From NCBI GenBank assembly GCA_019056875.1, contig DXJA01000010.1, forward strand, positions 1-28,243: 28,243 nt of DNA. The letters run 5' to 3'. The position numbers and the translations under genes are program-made. Each line of letters begins with the position of its first letter. Positions within the stretch are counted from its first letter, which is position 1. Below the pieces are notes generated by a model, which was not told the DNA's origin, did no database searches, and was given only the letters and a program-made list of their open reading frames with translations. This document shows, piece by piece, positions 7,556 to 15,117 of the stretch. The stretch comes from Candidatus Jordarchaeum madagascarense. GTDB lineage: Archaea; Asgardarchaeota; Jordiarchaeia; Jordiarchaeales; Jordiarchaeaceae.

Positions 7556-9880
7556 TTAGAGAGGTGGTGCGGCTTTAGCTCCTATTTTTCCTATTCTTTT
7601 GATTCTTGAAAGATATGTTTCCACTAGGTAGGGGAGGGCCTTGTATGCGGGTATTGCGAGGGGTTGGTAGAATATTCTATCTTTTTCCATTCCCCTTTCC
7701 TCGAGCTTGGCTTGGGCCTTCTTTACGTTTTGCTCAGTTATTTCTCCTTCTCTGGTGTCTCCGTTTTCACACAGCATGATTCCATCTGCACCCATCTCAA
7801 GTGTTTTAATCAAGGTGTCCGTGTCTAAAAGCGCTGTGGATGGCACTCTTACGATTAGTAAATTGGGCGGATAATTCAGACGTGAAACGCCGGCTGTGTC
7901 GGCTGCAGGATAAGCTGTGGAGTCACCGAAGAATCCGATAATCTTCATGTCCTCGGATGGTACGGAGAGGAGTCCTCTTACTTCTTCCAATATTTGCTCC
8001 TTTGTGTAGTGTGCTAGTTCCAAGGCGTTGTGTGGGCATGCAGGGATGCAGGCTCCGCAACCGTTGCAGGCAAGAATGTTTATCTGAGCCTTCCCTTGTT
8101 CGTTTAGTGTTATTGCGTTGTGGGGGCAAACTTTTACGCATTCGCCTACTCCGTAACATTCCCCTACTAGTTGGGCTTTTATGGGGCTGATGTCCTTGTA
8201 ACCTTCTCCCAGGAATTCAATTGCTTGGGCGGCGGTTGATCTGGCGTCCACCACTGACTCTCTGATGTCTTTGGGTCCGAGGACTGTTCCCGCGGCGAAT
8301 ATGCCTTCTCTCAGAGTTGACACCGGGTTAAGTTTGATGTGTTTTTCCGCGATGAACCCGTCCTCTCCAACCGAGATGTTAAGTCTGCCCGCTAAATCGC
8401 TTAGGTCGCTGGTGGGAACCATGGCAGGGCACAAAACAACCAGATCCAAAGCGTTCTTTATTATCTGTCCGGTATCAATGTCTTCAGCGATGATCTGAAG
8501 CCTTCCCGAGTCGGGATCAACGCTCACTTCTGCTGGCTTGCCGTGGATGAAGTTTATGTTCATTTCACGTGCCTGTCTGTAGAGTTCCTCGTAACCGCGA
8601 CCAGACATCCTCAGGTCAATATAGTATATCCAGATTCTAAGATAAGGCAGAGTTTTTTTCAATAGTATGGCTTCCTTAACCGCATAGGGACAGCACACCT
8701 TGCTACAGTAGGGAACTCCTTTGTGAGGGTTTCTAGAGCCTACACAGAGAATGAACGCCACGTCCTTTATGCGTTTGCCCTTGGAATTTTTCAGAACCTC
8801 TCCTGCTGCGAGCTCATTTTCGATCAGTCTCTCTAACTGGAGTGAGGTTATGGTGGATTCGTCGTCAACCTTGTATCTTTCTATCTCTCCCTTTTCGAGA
8901 ATATCGTAGCCTGTGGTAACTATGATTGCACCCACGTTGTAGGTTTCTTCTCTCTCTTCCTCATTTATGTTTATAGCCTCCGCGGGGCACTCTTCCTGAC
9001 AGGAGCCACATCTCGTACAGTTCTCAAAGTCGATGCAGTATGCTGCGGGAACGGCTTGTGCGAATGGCAGGTGTATTGCCTTGCGAGTGTAGAGTCCTGC
9101 TTCGTACTCGTCTAGAACCTCGACCTCACAAACCTTTTCACACTTGCCGCATCTCAAACACTTTTCAACATCAACTCCTCTGGGCTTAATCCTAACCTTT
9201 ACCTCGTAATTGCCGGGTCCACCGGATACCTGCTCAACCTCTGAACTGGTTAATAGCGTAATGTTGGGGTTCTTGTCAACGTCAGCCATCCTTGGACTGA
9301 GAATACAGGGTGCGCAGTCAAGGGTGGGAAAAACCTTGCTGAGCTGCGCCATTTTCCCTCCGATGCTCGGATTTTTCTCTACGAGTATGGCATGGTATCC
9401 TGAATTCGCCAGCTGCAAGGCTGCAGTTATTCCCGCTATGCCACCGCCGATAATCATAACATCTCTGGAAATTTTAACCCTCGACTGTTGGAGCGGCTCC
9501 AATTTTCTCGCTCTGCCCACTGCTCCCGACAGTATTGCTATCGCCTTTTCTGTAGCCTTCCTCTTATCCTTTGTTACCCATGAGTCTTGTTCCCGGATAT
9601 TCGTGTGAACAAACATGTACGGATTAAGTCCCGCTTCAACTACTGCTTCTCGGAAAGTCTCTTCATGCATGTGGGGAGAACAGGAAGCCACAACCACCCG
9701 GTCCAGATTCTGTTTCTTCACCGAGTCTATTATCATCTTTAAGCCCAGTTTGGAGCATAGAAACCGGTTAATTCTCACGGTTTTAACTTCAGGAATTTTT
9801 TGAATAGCTTCCTTCACTGCGTTAACGTCAACAACATCTCCAATGTTTCCTCCACACTCACAAATATAAACGCCAATCAT
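7556..9880 (-). CDS. hdrA: HdrA with inserted ferredoxin and degenerate C-terminal MvhD domain
   Basis: FAD and iron-sulfur subunit of a heterodisulfide reductase-type complex, the presumed bifurcating or confurcating subunit. At 774 residues it holds an N-terminal cluster domain (C7, C9, C42, C67), a thioredoxin-reductase-like FAD domain (GGGIAG 145-150, CAPC at 189-192), an inserted ferredoxin (C241-C251, C288-C298), a C-terminal ferredoxin (575-615) and an MvhD-like domain (about 645-740). Three positions are odd. The fifth N-domain cysteine seen in the HdrA'' paralogs (REQCSW or RDQCSW) is Asp99 here (REQDSW). The first C-terminal cluster reads CYGVGEC, with Val578 in place of a ligand. 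The MvhD domain keeps DTAGVSRLNYPPN but has lost CxxC, MCSGR and DCHY; only one cysteine (704) remains. It starts at ATG 9880, overlapping the hdrB stop as ATGA with GGTGA upstream, and is the last gene of a hdrC-hdrB-hdrA unit. Confidence 0.92.
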   Translation of the reverse strand: MIGVYICECGGNIGDVVDVNAVKEAIQKIPEVKTVRINRFLCSKLGLKMIIDSVKKQNLDRVVVASCSPHMHEETFREAVVEAGLNPYMFVHTNIREQDSWVTKDKRKATEKAIAILSGAVGRARKLEPLQQSRVKISRDVMIIGGGIAGITAALQLANSGYHAILVEKNPSIGGKMAQLSKVFPTLDCAPCILSPRMADVDKNPNITLLTSSEVEQVSGGPGNYEVKVRIKPRGVDVEKCLRCGKCEKVCEVEVLDEYEAGLYTRKAIHLPFAQAVPAAYCIDFENCTRCGSCQEECPAEAININEEEREETYNVGAIIVTTGYDILEKGEIERYKVDDESTITSLQLERLIENELAAGEVLKNSKGKRIKDVAFILCVGSRNPHKGVPYCSKVCCPYAVKEAILLKKTLPYLRIWIYYIDLRMSGRGYEELYRQAREMNINFIHGKPAEVSVDPDSGRLQIIAEDIDTGQIIKNALDLVVLCPAMVPTSDLSDLAGRLNISVGEDGFIAEKHIKLNPVSTLREGIFAAGTVLGPKDIRESVVDARSTAAQAIEFLGEGYKDISPIKAQLVGECYGVGECVKVCPHNAITLNEQGKAQINILACNGCGACIPACPHNALELAHYTKEQILEEVRGLLSVPSEDMKIIGFFGDSTAYPAADTAGVSRLNYPPNLLIVRVPSTALLDTDTLIKTLEMGADGIMLCENGDTREGEITEQNVKKAQAKLEERGMEKDRIFYQPLAIPAYKALPYLVETYLSRIKRIGKIGAKAAPPL

Positions 9881-10761
9881 TTCAATTCACCTATTTTATT
9901 TAATAGGGGTTGCACATCCCCCACATTATACTCGAATCCCAAATCTGCAGGATCTATACCAAAAGCTAAACCCATAAGCTGAGGTAGGAAGAGAACAGGA
10001 ATGTTATAGGGCTCGCATTTGAATTCTTCCTCGATAAATCTTTGGTGTCCATCATACATTATTGAACAGAATGGGCAGAACAATACCAAAGCATCTACAT
10101 TGGCTTTCTTAACGTTATCAAGTTTCTTCTTAGCTAAGGTGGCACCCAATTTTTGGTTGAAGGCTATGGTACCTCCTCCACAGCAATCAAGCTCACCGGC
10201 ATAATCCACAACGGTAGCGCCAAGAGCCTCAACAATTTCATGCACACTCTTAGGATGTTCAGGATCATCAAATTCGTCATATATTTCAGATGGTCTCAGA
10301 TAGTGGCAACCATAATGTATAGCTATCCTAAGGTTTTTTAGAGGAACCCTCACATGCTCTCTTATATTATCGACACCATAATCATCATACAAGTATCTTA
10401 CAAAGTGCTTAATCCAAATCGATCCACTGTAGCTTAATTCCTGCTTTTCAACCATTGTTTTAACCTTTTCACCCACTGGATTATCTCTATTAACACTAGC
10501 ATCGGTCAGTGTTGCGGCACAGGCGCTACAAATAGTAAGTACATTAAGATTTTTAGACTCGGCAAGTGCGAGGTTTGCCGTAGCCATCGATTTAGCAGTA
10601 ACGACGTCCACATGTTTTAGGGGATAGCCGCAGCAAGAAAAGTTAAGGTCAACCAGTTTGATCCCCAGCTCCTCCGCAACCCTCCTAGTGGACACCTCGT
10701 AACCGAGACACCTCACCGGAATGGTACATCCTAAAAATAATGCAAACTCTCTCTCACTCAA
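9877..10761 (-). CDS. hdrB: HdrB, heterodisulfide reductase subunit B
   Basis: Subunit B of an Hdr complex, which in methanogens reduces the CoM-S-S-CoB disulfide at two non-cubane [4Fe-4S] clusters. Both CCG motifs are complete: C12, C43-C44, C78, C81, then C152, C193-C194 (DCCGGG), C229, C232. At 294 residues it has normal length. TTG 10761 is the start, overlapping the hdrC stop as TTGA, with GGTGAT 6 bases upstream. The gene ends in a 4-base overlap with hdrA. Together with HdrC and the MvhD-like HdrA it should form one complex. The natural disulfide or other acceptor is unknown, since no methyl-CoM reductase gene is in the window. Confidence 0.92.
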   Translation of the reverse strand: MSEREFALFLGCTIPVRCLGYEVSTRRVAEELGIKLVDLNFSCCGYPLKHVDVVTAKSMATANLALAESKNLNVLTICSACAATLTDASVNRDNPVGEKVKTMVEKQELSYSGSIWIKHFVRYLYDDYGVDNIREHVRVPLKNLRIAIHYGCHYLRPSEIYDEFDDPEHPKSVHEIVEALGATVVDYAGELDCCGGGTIAFNQKLGATLAKKKLDNVKKANVDALVLFCPFCSIMYDGHQRFIEEEFKCEPYNIPVLFLPQLMGLAFGIDPADLGFEYNVGDVQPLLNKIGELK

Positions 10762-11309
10762 GTTTTATCACCCAACAACTTTTTTCGGTCAATCTTGAAA
10801 ACCTTGACATCCGGTTCAAGTTCTGGTAAATCCAGCATCTCCCTCTCTTCCTGATTGAAATCTTCTAAGGGATATAATCTTCCATGCTCCTCCAAGTTCT
10901 CCACAATCTTCTTAACCGCAGCCGGTACAATTCCCTCCTCTATCGCCACGTTCTTAATTGCCTTCATAACCTCTGAAGGATTAACGCCTTGAGGACATCG
11001 CTCGGTGCAAGCGTTACAATCCGCGCAGAACCAGACAAAATCGCTGGAAAGCACCTGATCCTTCATACCAAGAATGGCTTTTTTAACAATTTTTCTCGGA
11101 TTGTACTCGGGATTTATCAACCTTAAAGGGCAACTGGAGCTACAAACCCCACATTGGAAACAAACGAGGATCTGTTCACCGCCGGGATGTCTCAATATCT
11201 TTCTCAGAAACGTGGGGTCCAGTTTTTCCGCTTCTACAACTGTTTTTTCTGTATCAGATTCCGCCAAACGCACCACCTTTTCACCAAGTATTTGGGATGA
11301 GATACCCAT
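10758..11309 (-). CDS. hdrC: HdrC, heterodisulfide reductase subunit C
   Basis: Ferredoxin-like subunit that carries electrons between HdrA and HdrB. Two [4Fe-4S] motifs are present: C50, C53, C56, C60 and C95, C98, C101, C105. ATG 11309 has no ribosome site. A GTG at 11276, preceded by GGTGA, would give a protein beginning VVRLAES, which lines up with EVIRLSE of the HdrC encoded at 14158-14691, so the true start may be there. First gene of a three-gene unit, with a 162-base gap upstream that probably holds its own promoter. Confidence 0.92.
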   Translation of the reverse strand: MGISSQILGEKVVRLAESDTEKTVVEAEKLDPTFLRKILRHPGGEQILVCFQCGVCSSSCPLRLINPEYNPRKIVKKAILGMKDQVLSSDFVWFCADCNACTERCPQGVNPSEVMKAIKNVAIEEGIVPAAVKKIVENLEEHGRLYPLEDFNQEEREMLDLPELEPDVKVFKIDRKKLLGDKT

Positions 11310-11471
11310 TTACGTTAGCTTTTGTTCTTTTTTATTGTTTCTGATTATTTTATTAACCAATATATGAGTTTTATTTTTAAAAATAGCAAAAACCAGTATT
11401 TTTCGGAATATTGAAGAGAGACTGAAGTAAAGAGCGAAAAAATAGATGATTAAATTGTTTATTTATAGAGG
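11310..11471 (-). promoter_or_regulatory. Gap between two hdr units: probable terminator and promoter
   Basis: This is the only gap longer than 35 bases among the 18 consecutive hdr genes. Read on the minus strand, a T6 run (11437-11442) follows the upstream hdrB, then come A/T-rich TATA-like stretches (TTTTTAAAAATAAAAC and CATATATTGG) before hdrC at 11309. The exact TATA box cannot be chosen. Confidence 0.4.
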
Positions 11472-12335
11472 CTATTTTGAGAAGTTTTTGATTATTGATG
11501 TGTCTATGCGGTTTTCGTTGAGGGCTAAATCTTGGAAGTCAATCCCCATTGCTAAACCCAAGAGCTGAGAATAATGCACAATGGGAATATCGTAAGATTC
11601 GTTCGGGGGCAGTTGACTCTGCTCATACATCAGGTAGCAGAAGGGGCAAACTGTGATCATTATATCTGCGTATTTTTTCACTGTTGACAGCTTTTCCCTG
11701 GCGATTTCTACAGCCAATTCGTTTCTGCGTCTCAGTGTTAGTAGTGGAGCGGTGCAGCAGTCCAGTTTACCCGGATAATCCACACTGGCTGCTCCGGTAA
11801 TGTTAACCAGTTCATCTAGGGAGGTTGGGTCCTCCGGGTCGTCAAAGTTCATTATCTTTAACGGCTTCAATAGGTGGCAACCATAATGTACAGCCACCCT
11901 CAAACCGTCCAGATTATTCGAAACGTGGTCTTTAATCTTGTCTACTCCTAAATCCTCCAAAAACGCTCTAACAAAATGTTTTACTCTTACCGTTCCTCTA
12001 AACTCACGATCCACCTCTGAGAGAATGCTATTCACTTCATCTCTGAGCTCCCCATCCTCTTTTAGCGTATTATTCGCATCTGTGAGAACCTCGGTGCAAC
12101 CATTGCACAACGTAATGATGTCCATTCCCATGTCCTCAGCGATGGATATGTTCCGGGCAGCTAGGGCGAGGCCCGTTTTGCGATCTATGGACTTCAAATG
12201 GGTGGTTCCGCAACATCCAGAACCTTCCATATCGGCGAGTTCTATGCCCAGAGCCTCAGTGACTTTTCTAATTGAAATCTCATAGCTCGGGAGCCTAGCC
12301 AGTGTTGTGCAGCCCACAAAAAAAGCGTACCTCAT
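11472..12335 (-). CDS. hdrB: HdrB paralog with altered second CCG motif
   Basis: Heterodisulfide reductase subunit B, 287 residues. The first cluster motif is complete: C9, C41-C42 (GCCG), C77, C80. The second has C153, C193-C194, C230, C233, but the glycine after the cysteine pair is replaced (DCCTAP in place of CCG). All ten ligand cysteines remain, so both clusters could form, possibly with a changed surrounding. ATG 12335 follows GGAGG by about 10 bases. It is the last gene of the 15-gene run and is paired with the hdrC just upstream, 5 bases away. No hdrA lies next to this pair inside the run. Confidence 0.9.
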   Translation of the reverse strand: MRYAFFVGCTTLARLPSYEISIRKVTEALGIELADMEGSGCCGTTHLKSIDRKTGLALAARNISIAEDMGMDIITLCNGCTEVLTDANNTLKEDGELRDEVNSILSEVDREFRGTVRVKHFVRAFLEDLGVDKIKDHVSNNLDGLRVAVHYGCHLLKPLKIMNFDDPEDPTSLDELVNITGAASVDYPGKLDCCTAPLLTLRRRNELAVEIAREKLSTVKKYADIMITVCPFCYLMYEQSQLPPNESYDIPIVHYSQLLGLAMGIDFQDLALNENRIDTSIIKNFSK

Positions 12336-12340
12336 TATAG

Positions 12341-12892
12341 TTAATCCTCCTTCAGTTCTAATTCTATTAGTTTGTCGAGGCCGGTTTTCCTTATGATTTT
12401 CCTGACCTCATCGATGTTTACTTTGGGTGCTGAGGGTAGATCCATCATCTCTCGTTCCTCTTCTAAGAATTCTGTTATTTCATAGATGTATCCGTGGTCA
12501 GCTAGGGCTTCAATAACCTTCTTGAATGAAGGATGCAAATAACCTTCTCGAACCGCCACTCCTCTTAGGGCCGAGATTATTTCCGCTAGCTCCACGTCTT
12601 GGGGGCATCTCTCGAGACAGGTGTAACACTGGGTACACAGCCACAATAAATCTCCGGAGAAGAGCGTATTTTTTAATCCGAGCTTCGTCATTATTGCTAT
12701 CATTCTGGGCTTGTACTCTTCCAAGTGTCTCCCAATAGGGCAGTCAGCGCTGCAAGTTCCACATTGGAAGCAGAGCATCAATTTATCGCATCCCGGAATC
12801 TTGCTTATCTCCTCTCTGAGACTTGTGTCCAAGTCCCGGAATTTAAGAACTGTTTGCTTCTTATCAGAAGAATCTGCTTCAGTCATTTCCAC
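12341..12892 (-). CDS. hdrC: HdrC paralog
   Basis: Two-cluster ferredoxin-like subunit of an Hdr complex, 183 residues from GTG 12892 or 181 from ATG 12886; GGGGA lies 9 bases before the ATG, which I slightly prefer. Cluster ligands are C41, C44, C47, C51 and C86, C89, C92, C96. The C-terminal part ends in the family's EEREMMDLP stretch. It follows the winged-helix gene by 29 bases and precedes hdrB by 5 bases. Confidence 0.9.
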   Translation of the reverse strand: MEMTEADSSDKKQTVLKFRDLDTSLREEISKIPGCDKLMLCFQCGTCSADCPIGRHLEEYKPRMIAIMTKLGLKNTLFSGDLLWLCTQCYTCLERCPQDVELAEIISALRGVAVREGYLHPSFKKVIEALADHGYIYEITEFLEEEREMMDLPSAPKVNIDEVRKIIRKTGLDKLIELELKED

Positions 12893-12921
12893 TCATCCCC
12901 TTATGATTGATTTCAACTCCT

Positions 12922-13269
12922 TCATTTTGATAAATCATACAAATACCAGTTCTCCTTCTCACCGATTGAATTAATACGACCAAATCTCCTCAAAGCGAGT
13001 ATGTGTTCCACTATTGCCTGTTCCGATAGACTGGTTGACTCCGAAATTTCCTTAACTGAAAGTGGGCCTCGTCTCTCAATCTCCTTCATGATAAGCCATC
13101 TCTCCAACTCCTCTCTCATAACACTCCTCATAAGCGACTCCAACTCTTCCTCACTGATACTACCTGATTCCAGGAGGGCTTGGCTTCTCCCAATCAACCA
13201 TCGAACACGCATATTTCCGAGAAGTCCGAAAGCCGCTTCCAGTCTTTTCCTTAAATTCTCAGACAACAC
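12922..13269 (-). CDS. Small winged-helix protein of the hdr cluster
   Basis: A protein of about 115 residues with a helical N-terminal half and a winged helix-turn-helix C-terminal half (GPLSVKEISESTSLSEQAIV, then LRRFGRI and a strand pair ending in WYLYDL). The helical part (LEAAFGLLGNMRVRWLIG) followed by the wHTH resembles the extra C-terminal region of the MvhD fusion encoded at 18123-18896, so the same module occurs both alone and fused in this run. It could be a DNA-binding regulator of the operon or a protein-protein adaptor in the complex. GTG 13269 is chosen because GGGAGG (13275-13280) lies 5 bases upstream. GTG 13287, overlapping the hdrB stop as GTGA, is the alternative. It contains no cysteine, so it carries no cluster. 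Confidence 0.7.
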   Translation of the reverse strand: MLSENLRKRLEAAFGLLGNMRVRWLIGRSQALLESGSISEEELESLMRSVMREELERWLIMKEIERRGPLSVKEISESTSLSEQAIVEHILALRRFGRINSIGEKENWYLYDLSK

Positions 13270-13283
13270 TTCTGCCTCCCAAA

Positions 13284-14156
13284 TCACCTTTCAATTGCTT
13301 TTGAAACCTTAACTCTATGATCATTAAACCCCAGCTCATCCGCCTTGATTCCTAAAGCTAATGCTAACAGCTCTGGATAGTGAAGCACCGGAAGCCCGAA
13401 TTCCTCGTTAAACAGTTTCTCTATCCTAGACTGATTAACATCGAAAGCAAGGTAACAGGAGGGACAAATAGTAACCAGCGCTTCGACACCCGCCTCCTTC
13501 ATGTGCCTAAGTTTGTCTCTTGCCAGTTGAAATGGAATCTTTTCATCTATTGCCATTATGGGATAACCACAGCACTCGGTCTTATTCACGTAATCTAAGC
13601 AAGTAGCTCCCGTGGGCTCAATTAATTCCCTCAAAACCACTGGGTTCTCCGAATTGTCAAAACCCATGTATTCCATTGGTCGCAGAATGTGACAACCATA
13701 GTGCTCTCCAACCTTAAGACCGTTGAGGGGGTTTACGATTTTTTCTTTAATCACGTCAGGACCCACAGTTTCCGTGAGCACCTGAATCAGATGCTTAACC
13801 TCTATAGTGCCTTTGAACTCCATCCCGTCCTCCTTTAGAAAACTATTAACCTTTTCTCTGACGCTGTCATTTTCTTTGAGAATCCTATTCACTTTGTGGA
13901 GGGTACCGTTACAGCCGGGGCACAGGGTCATTATGTCAAGTTCTTCTTGTTCGGCCAAACAAAGGTTCCGTGCAGCTAAGACGAGCATCATTTCGTGGTT
14001 AATGGGATCCACAGGTAGACCACAACAGTTAAACTCCGGCATCTCTCTTAACTCTATATCCAATTTTTGGAGAGCCTTTCTGGCGGCTATCTCATAGCTG
14101 GGAACCCTGTAAGGAATTAAGCATCCTAGATAGAACAGGTAGGTTGATTCTGGAAT
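13284..14156 (-). CDS. hdrB: HdrB paralog, apparently started by ATT
   Basis: Heterodisulfide reductase subunit B. The only standard start codon in frame near the front is TTG 14063, which would remove the first cluster cysteine. The frame stays open upstream and encodes LFYLGCLIPYRVPSYEIAAR, an N-terminus typical of HdrB. A GGAGGG site at 14164-14169 lies exactly 7 bases before ATT at 14156-14154, giving 290 residues, equal in length to the other HdrBs here (287-296). No ATG, GTG or TTG lies between the upstream in-frame stop and 14063. The remaining motifs are complete: NCCGLP, CPGC, YGCH, ECCGYP and CPSC. The gene follows hdrC directly and overlaps the next start. Family is certain; use of an ATT start is inferred, and a start-codon mutation is the alternative. 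Confidence 0.85.
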   Translation of the reverse strand: MPESTYLFYLGCLIPYRVPSYEIAARKALQKLDIELREMPEFNCCGLPVDPINHEMMLVLAARNLCLAEQEELDIMTLCPGCNGTLHKVNRILKENDSVREKVNSFLKEDGMEFKGTIEVKHLIQVLTETVGPDVIKEKIVNPLNGLKVGEHYGCHILRPMEYMGFDNSENPVVLRELIEPTGATCLDYVNKTECCGYPIMAIDEKIPFQLARDKLRHMKEAGVEALVTICPSCYLAFDVNQSRIEKLFNEEFGLPVLHYPELLALALGIKADELGFNDHRVKVSKAIER

Positions 14157-14170
14157 TTTATTTCCCTCCT
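14154..14170 (-). promoter_or_regulatory. Ribosome site and ATT start codon of hdrB
   Basis: On the minus strand AGGAGGG is followed by seven bases and then ATT, in frame with the HdrB N-terminus. The stop codon of the upstream hdrC lies between the ribosome site and ATT, so translation of the two genes is probably coupled. Confidence 0.6.
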
Positions 14171-14691
14171 TCTCTCTTTTTAACCTGCTTTAAGAATCCT
14201 ACAAGTTTGGCGAGTCTAGCAATGCTTTTAGAATTAGACTTGGGCAGCGGGGGAAGCCCTGCGTTCTCTCTTTTTCTCATTCTAGAATCTGAAATTTCAT
14301 AAGCGTAACCAGTTTCCAGAACATTAAGCCCCAATTCCTTAAAACCGTCAGGAATGTATCCTTCCCCAACCGCTATGTTTCTGAGAACCCGCAGTACACT
14401 GGCAAACTCTACCCCTCTCGGACAGCGGTCGGTACAGGTGTAGCAGGAGGCGCAGAGCCAAAGCTCGTCAGCCGACAGTACATCAGACTTCATTCCGAGC
14501 AGAGCCATCCTCAGCATCTTTAGGGGTCTATAGGTGCCACTGAATCGAGCAACAGGGCAGTCCGCCGTGCAGGTGCCACACTGCATACAGAGCATAAGGT
14601 TTTCTATTTCCGAGTTTTTGCTGAGTTCATACTTGAATTGGGGGTCAGTCTCCGATAGTCTGATGACTTCACTCTCGTTCTCTTCAGTCAT
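14158..14691 (-). CDS. hdrC: HdrC paralog
   Basis: Two-cluster ferredoxin-like Hdr subunit, 177 residues. Ligands are C35, C38, C41, C45 and C80, C83, C86, C90. ATG 14691 overlaps the mvhD stop as TAATG, with GGAGGTGAGG upstream. The C-terminus is basic (KQVKKREGGK), unlike the acidic ends of the HdrCs encoded at 10758 and 12341. It sits between mvhD and hdrB and should form a complex with that HdrB and the nearby HdrA fusion. Confidence 0.92.
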   Translation of the reverse strand: MTEENESEVIRLSETDPQFKYELSKNSEIENLMLCMQCGTCTADCPVARFSGTYRPLKMLRMALLGMKSDVLSADELWLCASCYTCTDRCPRGVEFASVLRVLRNIAVGEGYIPDGFKELGLNVLETGYAYEISDSRMRKRENAGLPPLPKSNSKSIARLAKLVGFLKQVKKREGGK

Positions 14692-15116
14692 TATACCTCA
14701 CCTCCATCCCTAAGGGGGCTCGGACCCAACTCTTTTATCTTCTCAGTCATCTCCTTTACCACAGATGCAAATTTGTCCCCCTCTGAAGCAGAAACCCATT
14801 CCAGTCTCAATCTCTCCGGTTCAATGCCAAACTGTTTTAGCAGGTTTATAGTCATAGCGATCCTGCGCTGAGCTCTCAGATTACCCGAAAGATAATGACA
14901 ATCTGAAGGAATGTGACACCCCGCCACTAGGACTCCGTCGGCACCATTGGTAAAGGCTTCCAGAACAAAAGTTGGGTCTATCCTACCGCTACACATAACT
15001 CTAATTATTTCGATGTTTGCGGGATATTGCAGTCTACTTACTCCCGCCAGATCGGCGCCGGCGTAACTACACCAGCTACAGCAGAACGCAACTATTTTGG
15101 GTTCAAATTCGGCCAT
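14691..15116 (-). CDS. mvhD: MvhD-type [2Fe-2S] adaptor subunit
   Basis: MvhD-family electron adaptor, 141 residues from ATG 15116. AGGAGGT (15125-15131) lies 8 bases before that ATG. An in-frame GTG at 15125 overlaps the site and is rejected. The family cysteines are present: CCSWC, MCSGRID and GCHIPSDCHY. The last stretch has one extra residue between the two cysteines compared with the GCHVGDCHY form. It lies between the HdrA fusion and hdrC, so it probably docks an outside dehydrogenase to the 1002-residue HdrA. Confidence 0.93.
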   Translation of the reverse strand: MAEFEPKIVAFCCSWCSYAGADLAGVSRLQYPANIEIIRVMCSGRIDPTFVLEAFTNGADGVLVAGCHIPSDCHYLSGNLRAQRRIAMTINLLKQFGIEPERLRLEWVSASEGDKFASVVKEMTEKIKELGPSPLRDGGEV

Positions 15117-15117
15117 A

